Origin: Jannaschia helgolandensis
GTDB lineage: Bacteria; Pseudomonadota; Alphaproteobacteria; Rhodobacterales; Rhodobacteraceae
Reading direction: 5' to 3'
Assembly (NCBI RefSeq): GCF_900109285.1
Contig: NZ_FNZQ01000001.1
Coordinates: 649,001 to 713,000 of the forward strand
DNA: 64,000 nucleotides
Under the pieces are notes generated by a model. The model searched no databases and was not told the DNA's origin. It saw nothing but the letters and a program-made list of their open reading frames with translations. The translations under genes and the position numbers were made by a program. This document shows, in pieces, positions 36,731 to 46,807 of this stretch (positions within the stretch are counted from its first letter, which is position 1; every line of letters starts with the position of its first letter).

Positions 36731-38163
36731 TGTTCATCGGATTGGACCTTGGCACATCGTCGCTCAAGGCCATCCTGATCGACGAAAACGACCGGGTTCT
36801 GGCCGAACACTCCGTTCGCCTGTCGGTACAGAGACCCCACGACGGTTGGTCCGAACAACATCCCGATAGCTGGTGCGACGCCGCGCGCGATGCCCTGAGG
36901 GGACTGGCGGCGGCCCATGATTGCAGTGGTCTGCAGGGCATCGGCCTGGCCGGGCACATGCACGGCGCGACCTTTGTGGATGCCAAGGGACATGCCTTGC
37001 GGCCCTGCATGCTGTGGAACGACACGCGCGCGCATACTCAGGCCGCCACGATGGACGCGGACCCGCAATTCCGCGCCATTACCGGCAATATCGTCTTTCC
37101 CGGCTTCACCGCGCCCAAGGTCGAATGGGTTCGCAGGAACGAGCCGCAGATCTTCGCCAAGACCGCCAAAATCCTGCTGCCCAAGGATTTTCTGCGTCTT
37201 TACCTGACCGGCGAATATGTGTCCGAAATGTCGGACGCAGCCGGGACCGCATGGCTCGATACCGGCGCGCGCGACTGGTCGGATGACCTGCTGTCCGCCT
37301 GTCACCTGACCCGCGATCACATGCCGTCTCTCGTCGAAGGCTCTGACGTCAGCGGGTATCTGCGCCGCGACCTTGCCGCCGACATTGGCCTGCCCGCTGT
37401 GCCGGTCGCGGGCGGCGCGGGCGACAATGCCGCCGCCGCCATCGGCGCGGGCGTCGTGCAGGACGGCAGTGCCTTCCTGTCGCTGGGCACATCGGGCGTG
37501 CTGTTCGCCGCGACCGATGGCTATCGCCCCGATCCGGCCACGGCCGTCCACAGTTTCTGCCACGCCGTTCCCGGCACCTGGCATCAGATGGGTGTCATCC
37601 TGGCCGCGACGGATGCGCTGGAATGGCTGGCGCGCCTGACCGGGCAGTCCGCCGCCCATCTGACAACCGATCTGGAGCCATTGCGCGCGCCCGGCAAACC
37701 GCTGTTTCTGCCGTATCTGGGGGGCGAACGGACGCCGCATAACGACGCCGCGATCCGGGGGCAGTTCCTGCATCTGGACCACGCGACCGATGCGCGCGCC
37801 GCTGTCCGTGCCGTAATGGAAGGCGTGGCCTATGCCTTTGCCGACAGCCGCGATGCGCTGGCCGCGACCGGCACGACCATCGAGCGCGCGCTGGCGATGG
37901 GCGGCGGGTCGCGGTCGGAGTACTGGCTGAAGGTGCTGGCCACGACGCTGGGGTTTCCACTGGACGTCCCCCTTGCCGGAGAGTTCGGTGCCGCCCTGGG
38001 CGCCGCACGTCTGGGCCGGATGGCGGCCACGGGTGCGGGTGCTGAAATCGCAATCCCGCCTGCAATCGCACGCAGCGTCGATCCGGACCCGGCGTTGACC
38101 GAGGCCTATGCGGTAAAGCACCGCCAATACGTCAGAGCTTATGGTGTCCTAAAGGATCTCTGA
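36730..38163 (+). CDS. xylB: Xylulokinase
   Basis: FGGY-family kinase converting D-xylulose to xylulose-5-phosphate for the pentose phosphate pathway. 477 residues. N-terminal phosphate motif GLDLGTSSLKA at 4-14, sugar-binding GHMHGATFVD and LWNDTRAH, FGGY signature regions KVEWVRRNEP and GGSRSEYW with the ATP-binding GGGSRS. ATG 36730 overlaps the xylG stop. Xylose isomerase (xylA) is not in the window, so the isomerisation step must be encoded elsewhere. Confidence 0.96.
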   Translation: MFIGLDLGTSSLKAILIDENDRVLAEHSVRLSVQRPHDGWSEQHPDSWCDAARDALRGLAAAHDCSGLQGIGLAGHMHGATFVDAKGHALRPCMLWNDTRAHTQAATMDADPQFRAITGNIVFPGFTAPKVEWVRRNEPQIFAKTAKILLPKDFLRLYLTGEYVSEMSDAAGTAWLDTGARDWSDDLLSACHLTRDHMPSLVEGSDVSGYLRRDLAADIGLPAVPVAGGAGDNAAAAIGAGVVQDGSAFLSLGTSGVLFAATDGYRPDPATAVHSFCHAVPGTWHQMGVILAATDALEWLARLTGQSAAHLTTDLEPLRAPGKPLFLPYLGGERTPHNDAAIRGQFLHLDHATDARAAVRAVMEGVAYAFADSRDALAATGTTIERALAMGGGSRSEYWLKVLATTLGFPLDVPLAGEFGAALGAARLGRMAATGAGAEIAIPPAIARSVDPDPALTEAYAVKHRQYVRAYGVLKDL

Positions 38164-38175
38164 TGCCGCGAGGGT

Positions 38176-38820
38176 TCAGGCCGTGGCACGACCGCTTTTG
38201 AAGCGGCGCATCAGCCCAAGACCGCCCAACGCCCCCAGCAACAGGAAGCCCGGAGCCGGTAGAGGGACGACGGCGACGGCGGCGGTGCCATTGACCACCA
38301 GCTGCGCCGAATAAAGCCGGAAATTGTCAGTGCCCTGTGTACCGATCTCGTCGAAAGTGAAGCCCAGCGACAGGTTCGACAATGCGGCAGAGAACGCGTC
38401 GTTGGTCAGGCTGTCGGTTGCCACGCTTAGCGTCCATGTCTGGGGTGAGGCGCTGTCGAAAAGGATTCCGTTATAGTCGCTGTTGATGTTGCCCGGTTGC
38501 GACCCGAGGATGTTCACCTGCCAGATCTCGGCCGAGTTTCTGGCCGGACCGGCGCTGTCATAGGTCAGGGTCAGGGCGATGCTGTCGATCACGGCACCGA
38601 CCAGATTCGAAAAGTTGAACGAAGCGTAGAACAGGTCCGCGACCGGGCGATTTTCCTGCACGCGCACGAATTGCCCGCCCAGCCGGTCGGCCCCCTGCGG
38701 ATTGATCCGGCCCTGGCTGCGACCGTAATCCTGCAGATACGTTCCGATGACCGCCGCGGAAACAGGGGCGCTCATCATCAAAGCGAGCAGCGTCAGGACG
38801 ATGCGGAAAAGCTGTTTCAT
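38176..38820 (-). CDS. VPLPA-CTERM sorting domain protein (paralogue 1)
   Basis: 214 residues: signal peptide 1-22 (TLLALMMSAPVSA), a beta-rich secreted domain, and a C-terminal sorting tail VPLPAPGFLLLGALGGLG followed by the basic RRFKSGR. This tripartite tail is the substrate of the VPLPA-specific exosortase system of Rhodobacteraceae; the exosortase itself is not in the window. Most like the neighbour at 38893-39537. ATG 38820; open frame to 38868 lacks a signal-compatible start. Role probably extracellular or surface. Confidence 0.88.
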   Translation of the reverse strand: MKQLFRIVLTLLALMMSAPVSAAVIGTYLQDYGRSQGRINPQGADRLGGQFVRVQENRPVADLFYASFNFSNLVGAVIDSIALTLTYDSAGPARNSAEIWQVNILGSQPGNINSDYNGILFDSASPQTWTLSVATDSLTNDAFSAALSNLSLGFTFDEIGTQGTDNFRLYSAQLVVNGTAAVAVVPLPAPGFLLLGALGGLGLMRRFKSGRATA

Positions 38821-38892
38821 TGTCCTGCTATCGTTGACAATCTGGACCAAAGAAAGGCGGGCGCACACCGGCTCCGGGTATTTTCGCCCGGA

Positions 38893-39537
38893 TCACACCG
38901 AGGCGGGGGTTCGCGATTTGCGGCGCATCAGACCCAGGCCGCCCAGGGCAGCCAGCAACAGAAAGCCAGGCGCAGGCAGCGGCACGACGGCACTGGCCGC
39001 CGTCCCGTTTACCGTCAGCGAGACGCTGGCAAGGTCGAAGGCTGCTACGCCGTTGAAGATGCCGTTCTCTGCAAACGAAAAGCTCAGCCCCAGGTTGGCC
39101 AGCGCGGCGTTGAAAACATCGGCCTCGTCGCCGGTCGATCCACTGACGACGAACCCGGTTGCAGGCGAATTGTCGTCAACCAGAGTGCCCAGAAGGAAAG
39201 AACTCGTATCCAGAGGATTTGTCGTGCCGACCGAGGCGTTCCATTGCTCGATCGGGAACAATCCGAAAAAGCTCGTCGGCCCTGCTCCACTGAATGCGAA
39301 GGTCAACTCGAAGGAATCGATTGTCGCGCCTGAAAGCCCGCCGAACTCGAAGCTGTCGGTGAAGATCGTACCGTTGTCGACGATCTGGACGCCCGCCGCA
39401 CTTTGCGCGAAGCCCTGACCGTCCCGGTTGCCTGTCGAGGTATAATCGTAAGTGTACGACCCGATGACGGCCGCAATTGCGGGGCCAGAGAGAAAAACAG
39501 CCGAGAGCGCGGCCAGAATGGGGGGCATGTGTTTCAT
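38893..39537 (-). CDS. VPLPA-CTERM sorting domain protein (paralogue 2)
   Basis: 214 residues, exactly the same length as its neighbour. Signal peptide ending PAIA, mature start AVIGSYTYDY (compare AVIGTYLQDY in paralogue 1), and tail VNGTAASAVVPLPAPGFLLL then LGLMRRKSR. The middle parts have diverged strongly whereas both ends are conserved, so this is an old tandem duplication. ATG 39537. Expected fate as for paralogue 1. Confidence 0.88.
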   Translation of the reverse strand: MKHMPPILAALSAVFLSGPAIAAVIGSYTYDYTSTGNRDGQGFAQSAAGVQIVDNGTIFTDSFEFGGLSGATIDSFELTFAFSGAGPTSFFGLFPIEQWNASVGTTNPLDTSSFLLGTLVDDNSPATGFVVSGSTGDEADVFNAALANLGLSFSFAENGIFNGVAAFDLASVSLTVNGTAASAVVPLPAPGFLLLAALGGLGLMRRKSRTPASV

Positions 39538-39595
39538 ATGCCCGGTCTGCCGGGCGATCTGGACCAGAATAGGGCGATACAGGATTAAAATTTCG

Positions 39596-40771
39596 TCAAA
39601 TGACGGCGTCTTCGGGGAAGGGCACCCCGGCCGCAATGCGATCCGGGCCGAACGGCGCAAGGTCCAGGCTGACATATCGCCCATGAACGATCCGTTCGGC
39701 CAGCCCGCGCCCGAGAGCAGGGGATTGCTGCAATCCGTGGCCGGAAAATCCGTTCAGGACGAAAAATCCGGGCAAATCAGAATGATGCCCGACGATGGCA
39801 TTCCGGTCGAAGACGTTCAGATCGTAGTGTCCGACCCAGCTTTGCTTGACGCGGATCTCCTCGAAGGCGGGAATGCGGGTTGCCAGCGCGGGCCAGACCT
39901 TGTCTTCCCACATTGCCCAGTCGCCTGCGAAATCCTCCGGGTCGACCGCCGGATCCACATCGGGCGTAGCCCCTGCCATATAGGTCGCGCCGTCCGTGCG
40001 CACATGCACGCCCGACGGATCGATGGTCAGAGGCAGATCCTTTTCCAGCGGTCGCGCCGCCTCGAATATCCAAGTGTAGCGCTTGCGGGCCTCGACCGGC
40101 AGGTCCAGCCCGGCCATGCGGGCGACCTGTGCGCCGCGTGTCCCGGCGACGTTCACGACGATATCCGCGCCCAGCACCGCGCCTGACGCCAGCGTCACAC
40201 CCCGGATGCGGCCACCGATGGTGTCGATTTCCGTCACCTCATCCGCCAGATATGTAACACCCCGGCCCTGAGCGATGCGCCGCCACCAGTCGAACATCGT
40301 GGTGCCGTCGAAATAGCCTTCGTCCTCGGTTCCGTGCGACCCCAGCACAATCCCGTCCAGATCGTAGAACGGCCATTTCGCTGCCATCTCTCCCGGTGTC
40401 ATCAGCCGCGTCGCAGACCCGGCGGCAATCTGCACGGCATGCGCACGGGTCAGGCGGTCGGCCTCCGCTGCATTACCTGCCAGATAAAGGTATCCAAAGG
40501 GGTGGAAGTGGATCGGTGCCACGCGCGGATCGTCCATGCGCGACTGGAACGTCTTGATGAAGTCCACGCCGAACCGGCTGATGGCGACGTTCAGCGGATT
40601 ACCGAACTGCTGCCGGATGCAGCTGTTGGTAAAGGCGGTGCCGCTGGCGGCGTAACTTGGATCACGTTCGACCACAGTGATCGCCGAGGCAGGGTGACCC
40701 AGCTCGGTCAGCCACCACGCAAGCGAAGAGCCCATGATGGCCCCGCCCACGATTACAATTCTGTCGGCCAT
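39596..40771 (-). CDS. FAD-dependent oxidoreductase, DadA/glycine-oxidase family
   Basis: 391 residues with an N-terminal Rossmann motif IVIVGGAIMGSSLAWWL, ribose-binding VVERDP, SCIRQQFGNP and the C-terminal FAD-binding GFFVLNGFSGHGLQQSPALG characteristic of DAO/sarcosine-oxidase type enzymes. Substrate is probably a D-amino acid, N-methylated amino acid or similar amine. ATG 40771 with GGGGAA upstream; an open extension reaches 40894. Divergent from an EamA exporter, so it may be linked to amine or amino-acid metabolism. Confidence 0.88.
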   Translation of the reverse strand: MADRIVIVGGAIMGSSLAWWLTELGHPASAITVVERDPSYAASGTAFTNSCIRQQFGNPLNVAISRFGVDFIKTFQSRMDDPRVAPIHFHPFGYLYLAGNAAEADRLTRAHAVQIAAGSATRLMTPGEMAAKWPFYDLDGIVLGSHGTEDEGYFDGTTMFDWWRRIAQGRGVTYLADEVTEIDTIGGRIRGVTLASGAVLGADIVVNVAGTRGAQVARMAGLDLPVEARKRYTWIFEAARPLEKDLPLTIDPSGVHVRTDGATYMAGATPDVDPAVDPEDFAGDWAMWEDKVWPALATRIPAFEEIRVKQSWVGHYDLNVFDRNAIVGHHSDLPGFFVLNGFSGHGLQQSPALGRGLAERIVHGRYVSLDLAPFGPDRIAAGVPFPEDAVI

Positions 40772-40839
40772 CGTGCATTCCCCGTTTGCACAAATGCTAC
40801 AGCTTGTGCCCGCCCGCACAAGACGGCATCGCATCCGGT

Positions 40840-41700
40840 ATGACCAGGAACATGGCAACATTGGCGGGCTTCGGTGCTGTCGTGCTGTGGGCAACGCTGG
40901 CGCTGTTCACCACGCTATCGGGTGCAGTGCCGCCGCTGCAACTGCTGGCAATGTCTTTCGCCATCGGTGGTACGCTGGGTCTGATCGCGGGCGCGCGCCG
41001 CCGGGGATGGCGCAGTTGGCGACAACCCTGGCCGGTCTGGGCGTTGGGGGTCGGCGGGTTGTTCGGCTATCACCTGCTCTATGTTCTGGCGCTGCGCTGG
41101 GCCCCTGCCGTTCAGGCCAGCCTGATTGCCTATCTGTGGCCGCTGATGATTGTTCTGCTGGCTTCGCTGGGGACCGGCCTGCGGGCGCATCATCTGATCG
41201 GTGCGTTGATAGGGCTGGCGGGAGCGGCTCTGATCGTGACGGGCGGACAGGGTATCGCGCTGTCGGGCGAATATGCGATCGGATATGCCACCGCGCTGGT
41301 CGCCGCGGTCTTCTGGGCCGGTTATTCCGTTCTGTCGCGCCGCTTCGCACAGGTCCCGACCGATGCGGTCACGGGGTTCTGTCTGGCGACGGCGGCCCTG
41401 GCGACCGTGGCGCATCTGGCGCTGGAACAGACCGTCTGGCCCAGCGGGACCGAGTGGATGGCCGTGGTCGGGCTGGGGACCGGACCCGTCGGCCTGGCGT
41501 TTTTCCTCTGGGACATCGGTGTGAAGCGCGGCGATCTGCCGGTGCTGGGTGCGGCCAGCTATGCCGCCCCTCTCTTGTCGACTATCGTCCTGATCGCAGC
41601 CGGACAGGCAGAGGCGACATGGCTGATCGGTCTGGCGAGCGTCCTGATCACAGGCGGCGCGATATTGGCGGCACGTGACATGTTATTTCGCCGAAGCTAA
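40840..41700 (+). CDS. DMT superfamily (EamA) transporter
   Basis: 286-residue inner-membrane protein with ten hydrophobic helices in two EamA halves (LAGFGAVVLWATLALFTTLS and ATALVAAVFWAGYSVLSRRF). YLWPLMIVLLASL and PVGLAFFLWDIGVKRGDLP resemble the YddG-type amino-acid exporters. ATG 40840 has no clear ribosome site; ATG 40852 is an alternative. 3' end overlaps the convergent ABC ATPase gene by 18 bases. Confidence 0.86.
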   Translation: MTRNMATLAGFGAVVLWATLALFTTLSGAVPPLQLLAMSFAIGGTLGLIAGARRRGWRSWRQPWPVWALGVGGLFGYHLLYVLALRWAPAVQASLIAYLWPLMIVLLASLGTGLRAHHLIGALIGLAGAALIVTGGQGIALSGEYAIGYATALVAAVFWAGYSVLSRRFAQVPTDAVTGFCLATAALATVAHLALEQTVWPSGTEWMAVVGLGTGPVGLAFFLWDIGVKRGDLPVLGAASYAAPLLSTIVLIAAGQAEATWLIGLASVLITGGAILAARDMLFRRS

Positions 41701-42639
41701 GCCCTGCGATCCCTCTGAGTGGGTCAGCGAAACGAAGACGTCTTCCAGATCGGCTTCCTCGGTGCGCACATCCCGGATCGAGATGCCTGCTTCACGGATG
41801 AAGCTCAGCAACTGTTCGGCCGAGGTCTTGGCCCGCGCATAGCTGAAGGCCAGTGACCCGTCGGCACGCCGTTCCAGATCAACCCCTGCGGGCAGGTCAA
41901 GGTCGCCGGGTGGCGTTTCGGGCGTGATGACCATGGTCTTGGCATCCAGCCGGCTCAAAAGGTTCACGGTCTTGTCGCGGATGACCAGTTCGCCATTCGC
42001 GACGATGGCGATTTCGTCGCACATTTCCTGCGCTTCTTCGAGATAATGCGTGGTCAGGATGATCGTTGTGCCGCGTTCCTGATTCAGGCGCCGGACATTG
42101 CGCCAAAGCATCTGTCGCAGCTCGATATCCACGCCCGCCGTCGGTTCGTCGAGCACAAGGACCTGCGGATGATGCACCAGCGCCTTGGCCAGCAGAAGCC
42201 GCCGCCGCATGCCTCCGGACAGGGTTCGCGCGTAGGCATTCGCCTGTTCAGAAAGCCCGACAAGTTCAAGAATTTCAGACGTTCTTCGCTGCGATTTCGG
42301 CACACCATACAGACCGGCCTGAACCTCCAGCGCGTCGGCGGGAGAGAAGAAAGGATCAAGGTTCAACTCCTGCGGCATCACGCCGATGGCGGCGCGCGAC
42401 TGGCGCGGGTTCACATCCTGATCGAAGCCCCAGATACGCACCTTGCCTGCCGTTTTTCGAACCAAGCCGGCCATGATGTTGATCGTCGTGGACTTGCCCG
42501 CGCCATTCGGTCCCAGAAGGCCGAAGATGCTACCGGTCGGGATGGTCAGGTCCAGACCTTTCAACGCCTCCTTCGGGGGGGATTTCCCGTCGCCCGCGTA
42601 AACCTTGCGCAATCCTTCGATCTCGATGGCGTTGGTCAT
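41683..42639 (-). CDS. ABC-2 type transporter ATPase
   Basis: 318 residues: Walker A GPNGAGKST at 43-51, Q-loop VMPQELNLDPFFS, signature LSGGMRRRL, Walker B VLVLDEPTAGVD, H-loop TTHYLEEAQEM, and a C-terminal domain of about 90 residues typical of ABC-2 drug or export ATPases (CcmA/DrrA-like). ATG 42639 with GGAGGCATC upstream. No permease gene is adjacent on either side, so its partner must be elsewhere. Confidence 0.9.
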   Translation of the reverse strand: MTNAIEIEGLRKVYAGDGKSPPKEALKGLDLTIPTGSIFGLLGPNGAGKSTTINIMAGLVRKTAGKVRIWGFDQDVNPRQSRAAIGVMPQELNLDPFFSPADALEVQAGLYGVPKSQRRTSEILELVGLSEQANAYARTLSGGMRRRLLLAKALVHHPQVLVLDEPTAGVDIELRQMLWRNVRRLNQERGTTIILTTHYLEEAQEMCDEIAIVANGELVIRDKTVNLLSRLDAKTMVITPETPPGDLDLPAGVDLERRADGSLAFSYARAKTSAEQLLSFIREAGISIRDVRTEEADLEDVFVSLTHSEGSQGLASAK

Positions 42640-42825
42640 GATGCCTCCGGCTGGGTATCTGTCGTTCGGGACGTAGAAGACGGATCCCCGCAAGGCAACT
42701 GCTGGCTCTGCCTCGGACCTGTGCGCGTTTGTCGATCTGTGCAGGTCGCTTGCAAGGTGCCCGACCGATACGCCATAACAACGCAACTGACTTTATGCCC
42801 CCAGCGACAGCCCCGAGGCCAAGAT

Positions 42826-43029
42826 ATGCCGACTGCCAATCCCAATCCGCACCACGCCGTCAAAGGCGATGCGCCCGAAACCGAGATCGTTCACACCGCC
42901 CGTGTCGCCTGCGATGGCGGGGCGGGGGGGCATCCGCTGGTGTGGCTGTCGATCGATCCGGTGCTGGGGTGGGTTGAATGTGGCTATTGCGACAAGCGGT
43001 TCGTGCTGGAGGGCGACGACGGCCACTGA
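42826..43029 (+). CDS. Zinc-finger protein, NDUFS6-like complex I subunit
   Basis: 67-residue protein of the zf-CHCC family. Zinc ligands Cys29, His36, Cys52 and Cys55 (ACDGGAGGHPLVWLS, VECGYC) are intact. Homologous to the C-terminal half of the mitochondrial 13-kDa complex I subunit, and found in complex I of Paracoccus-type bacteria. ATG 42826 with CGAGG upstream. Divergent from the ABC ATPase. With the NDUFS4-like gene at 17915 it is the second unlinked complex I accessory gene here. Confidence 0.88.
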   Translation: MPTANPNPHHAVKGDAPETEIVHTARVACDGGAGGHPLVWLSIDPVLGWVECGYCDKRFVLEGDDGH

Positions 43030-43216
43030 AAGGCGCGCGCCGGGTGCCGATCGTGCCGGGATCGCCTGTCGTTGCCGTTTGGGGCCATGTCCTGAACCGT
43101 GACCGGGGTCAGGCAGTTCGGATCGCGACGCGCGCACCCGTGACGTTCACGTGAAGTTACGGAACGGCATCCGTGTTGTTACCTGACTATAAACAATTGG
43201 GCGCTATACTCGGCGT

Positions 43217-43885
43217 ATGACACGTTCCGACACCATCCCCACGATGTGCCGACCCTATGATCGGGCCGAGCGTCTCAGCGACGCCGTGGTCCATCTGGCC
43301 GGGCTCGCGCTGGCCGTCGTAGCAGTGCCCGTGCTGATCACGATGACCGCCATACTGCGGGGCGATGCCATGGGGATCGCTGCTGTCTCCGTCTATGGTG
43401 CCACGTTGATCGGGATGCTGTCGGCTTCGCTGGCCTACAATCATGTGCCGGTGCCGGAATGGAATGACCGTCTGCGACGGCTGGACCTGTCTGCGATCTA
43501 TCTCAAGATCGCTGGGACAGTGACACCGTTCGCCCTGTTGTCGGGCACAGGATCGACGTTTCTGATCGCGATGTGGACGGCCGCCATCGTCGCTACGGCG
43601 ACGGCCTTCCTGCGACGGCGGCGGTCGACCGTCCTGTCGGTAGGCATCGGACTGGCGATGGGTTGGGCCGTACTGATCGGCGGCGGCGAGGTAATCGCCA
43701 CGACATCCTGGCCTGTGTTCGGGCTGATGCTGGCGGGGGGCGTCCTGTATTCGCTGGGCACTCCGTTTCTGATGCTGGAAAAGATGCGCTTTCACAATGC
43801 GATCTGGCACGGATTTGTTGTAGCCGCGTCGGTTGTCTATTTCGTCGCGATCATGTGGCATATGGTCGGCACGCGGATCGCCTGA
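43217..43885 (+). CDS. Haemolysin III family membrane protein
   Basis: 222 residues, seven hydrophobic helices; HlyIII/PAQR-type. First helix ERLSDAVVHLAGLALAVVA contains the conserved His, with Ser and later H-x3-H-type residues (RFHNAIWHGFVVAAS) forming the putative zinc site. Function in bacteria is not settled (channel or hydrolase-like). ATG 43217. Lies 107 bases before polA. Confidence 0.88.
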   Translation: MTRSDTIPTMCRPYDRAERLSDAVVHLAGLALAVVAVPVLITMTAILRGDAMGIAAVSVYGATLIGMLSASLAYNHVPVPEWNDRLRRLDLSAIYLKIAGTVTPFALLSGTGSTFLIAMWTAAIVATATAFLRRRRSTVLSVGIGLAMGWAVLIGGGEVIATTSWPVFGLMLAGGVLYSLGTPFLMLEKMRFHNAIWHGFVVAASVVYFVAIMWHMVGTRIA

Positions 43886-43992
43886 AAAACCGCGGGCGTT
43901 TCCGACAACGTTCCCGAAGTCACCGTCTGTGCCAGTGGCACCTTGTCCCGGTTCATGGCATGAGACCCCGAAGATTTCCGGAGGGACAAGCG

Positions 43993-46785
43993 ATGAGTTT
44001 CGGCAAGGGCTGCCACCTGCACCTGATCGACGGATCGGCCTATATCTTTCGGGCGTTCCATGCACTGCCGCCTTTGACCCGCAAGTCGGACGGGCTGCCC
44101 ATCGGTGCAGTGTCTGGCTTTTGCAACATGCTGAATCGCTACGTCGAGAATAACGCCGGACCCGACGCCGCGACGCATGTGGCAGTGATCTTCGACAAGG
44201 GCAGTCATACGTTTCGCAACGATATGTACGATCAGTACAAGGCGAACCGATCCGAAATGCCCGAGGATTTACGCCCGCAAATCCCTTTGACGCGCGAAGC
44301 GACACTGGCCTTCAACATCGCCTGCGAAGAACTTGCCGGGTTCGAAGCGGACGACATCATCGCCACGCTTGCGCATCAGGCGCGGGACGCGGGCGGACGC
44401 GTCACGATCCTGTCGTCGGACAAGGACCTGATGCAGCTGGTCGGCAGCGGCGTCGAAATGCTGGACCCGATGAAAAACAAGCGCATCGACGACGACGGTG
44501 TGTTTGAAAGGTTTGGTGTCGCGCCGAACCGGGTCGTGGATGTGCAGGCGCTCGCGGGGGATTCGGTGGATAACGTGCCGGGCGCGCCGGGCATCGGTAT
44601 CAAGACCGCCGCGCAGTTGATCCAGGAATACGGATCGCTGGAGGAGCTTCTGGACCGCGCCGATGAGATCAAGCAGCCCAAGCGCCGCCAGACCCTGATC
44701 GACCACCGCGCGCAGATCGAATTGTCCAAACGTCTGGTGCAATTGGATTGCGAGATGGACCTGCCGTTCACGTTGGACGACCTGGAAATCCGGGATGCGG
44801 AGCCGGACAAGCTTCTCGATTTTCTGAACCGCATGGAGTTTCGCAGCCTGACCCGTCGCATCGCCGACCGCTTTGGCAAGGAACCGCCTGCCATGATCGA
44901 GACCGCATCCGTGGTCGACGCGCCCGAAGCAGTAGAAGATGCGCCCATCGACCATTCGACATATGAGGTCGTGCGCGACGAGGCTGCGTTGCAGGTCTGG
45001 CTGGACCGGATCGCCAGGGCGGGTACGGTCGCGGTCGATACGGAGACCACATCGCTTGACGAAATGCGCGCCGATCTGGTCGGCGTGTCGCTGGCTACCG
45101 AACCGGGCGTCGCCTGCTATGTGCCGCTGACGCATCGCACCGGCGGCGGCGATCTGTTCGACACCGACGCGCTGGCCGAAGGGCAAATACCGCTGAACCG
45201 CGCGCTGGAGATGCTCAAACCGATGCTGGAGGATGCGAGCATCCTGAAGGTCGGGCAGAACATGAAATACGACCTCAAGATTTTTGCCCGTCAGGGCATC
45301 GCTGTGTCGCCGATCGATGACACGATGTTGCTGTCCTATGCACAACATGCAGGTCTGCACGGGCACGGCATGGACACGCTGGCGGACCGTTATCTGAACC
45401 ACCAATGCATCCCGATAAAAGATCTGATCGGCACCGGAAAATCGCAGGTTACCTTCGACCGCGTCGAGGTCGACCGCGCCGCGCCCTATGCGGCTGAAGA
45501 TGCCGACGTGACTTTGCGCCTGCACCGTCTTTTGAAGCCGCGGCTGCATTCCGCCAAGGTCACCAAGGTTTATGAGACATTGGAGCGCCCCCTTGTGTCG
45601 GTTCTGGCGCGGATGGAAATGGCGGGCGTCAAGGTTGACCGGGACGTGCTGTCGCGCATGTCCGGCAAATTCGCGCAGAAAATGGCCGGGCTGGAGGAGG
45701 ACATCCATGCCAGAGCAGGCCGGCCGTTCAACGTCGGATCGCCGAAGCAGATCGGCGAGATCCTGTTCGACGAACTGGGCCTGCCCGGCGGCAAGAAAGG
45801 CAAGACCGGGGCCTATTCGACAGGGGCTGACATTCTGGAAGACCTTGCGACCGAACACGAATTGCCGCGTCTTCTTCTGGACTGGCGGCAATTGTCCAAG
45901 TTGAAATCGACCTATACCGATGCCTTACAGGATCACATTCACCCCGAAACGGGTCGCGTTCACACGTCCTATTCCATCGCCGGGGCCAGCACCGGGCGTC
46001 TGGCCTCGACCGATCCGAACTTGCAGAACATCCCGATCCGCACCGAGGAGGGTCGTCGCATCCGCGAGGCTTTCGTCGCGCCCGAAGGGCGTGTTCTGGT
46101 GGCGCTGGACTACAGCCAGATCGAGCTGCGGATTCTGGCCCATATCGCCGGAATCAATGAACTGAAACAGGCGTTCAGGGACGGTCAGGACATTCACGCG
46201 ATCACCGCCAGCCAGATGTTCGGCGTACCGCTGGAAGACATGACGCCCGACGTTCGCCGTCAGGCCAAGGCAATCAACTTCGGGGTCATCTACGGCATCT
46301 CGGGCTTTGGGCTGGCCCGTAACCTGCGAATTCCACGGGCCGAAGCACAGGCCTTCATCGACACCTATTTCGAGCGCTTTCCCGGCATCCGCGACTACAT
46401 GGACGACACGGTGAAATTCGCCAAGGAACATGGTCGTGTCGAGACGCTGTTCGGTCGTCGCATTCACACGCCCGAAATCAATGCAAAGGGTCCCGGCGCG
46501 GGCTTCGCCAAACGCGCCGCGATCAACGCCCCGATCCAGGGCACCGCCGCCGATGTGATCCGCCGCGCGATGGTGCGGATGGACGCGGCTATCACCGATC
46601 TGGACGCCAGGATGCTGTTGCAGGTGCACGATGAATTGCTGTTCGAAGTTGCCGAAGCGGACGTCGGTACCCTGATCACCCGCGCTAGCGAGGTGATGGA
46701 GGGTGCGCATTTGCCGGTTGTCGACCTGTCGGTCGCGCTGACGGTCGATGCGGGGCAGGGTGTGAATTGGGCCGAGGCGCATTGA
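43993..46785 (+). CDS. polA: DNA polymerase I
   Basis: 930 residues with all three domains. 5' nuclease at about 1-300 ([44 protein letters not shown]). The 3'-5' exonuclease domain is active-looking: [11 protein letters not shown] (Asp, Glu), [11 protein letters not shown] and YAAEDADV. Polymerase: motif [16 protein letters not shown], motif [15 protein letters not shown], motif [15 protein letters not shown] 43993 has GGAGGGACAAGCG; the long upstream open frame is the shadow of the haemolysin III gene. Confidence 0.98.
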   Translation: MSFGKGCHLHLIDGSAYIFRAFHALPPLTRKSDGLPIGAVSGFCNMLNRYVENNAGPDAATHVAVIFDKGSHTFRNDMYDQYKANRSEMPEDLRPQIPLTREATLAFNIACEELAGFEADDIIATLAHQARDAGGRVTILSSDKDLMQLVGSGVEMLDPMKNKRIDDDGVFERFGVAPNRVVDVQALAGDSVDNVPGAPGIGIKTAAQLIQEYGSLEELLDRADEIKQPKRRQTLIDHRAQIELSKRLVQLDCEMDLPFTLDDLEIRDAEPDKLLDFLNRMEFRSLTRRIADRFGKEPPAMIETASVVDAPEAVEDAPIDHSTYEVVRDEAALQVWLDRIARAGTVAVDTETTSLDEMRADLVGVSLATEPGVACYVPLTHRTGGGDLFDTDALAEGQIPLNRALEMLKPMLEDASILKVGQNMKYDLKIFARQGIAVSPIDDTMLLSYAQHAGLHGHGMDTLADRYLNHQCIPIKDLIGTGKSQVTFDRVEVDRAAPYAAEDADVTLRLHRLLKPRLHSAKVTKVYETLERPLVSVLARMEMAGVKVDRDVLSRMSGKFAQKMAGLEEDIHARAGRPFNVGSPKQIGEILFDELGLPGGKKGKTGAYSTGADILEDLATEHELPRLLLDWRQLSKLKSTYTDALQDHIHPETGRVHTSYSIAGASTGRLASTDPNLQNIPIRTEEGRRIREAFVAPEGRVLVALDYSQIELRILAHIAGINELKQAFRDGQDIHAITASQMFGVPLEDMTPDVRRQAKAINFGVIYGISGFGLARNLRIPRAEAQAFIDTYFERFPGIRDYMDDTVKFAKEHGRVETLFGRRIHTPEINAKGPGAGFAKRAAINAPIQGTAADVIRRAMVRMDAAITDLDARMLLQVHDELLFEVAEADVGTLITRASEVMEGAHLPVVDLSVALTVDAGQGVNWAEAH

Positions 46786-46807
46786 TGGCACGCAGAGCGT
46801 CCGAAAC

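Noticed and set aside
36637-38127. 496-codon open frame on the - strand
   Set aside because: Antisense of xylB, whose FGGY kinase motifs and operon overlaps are clear.
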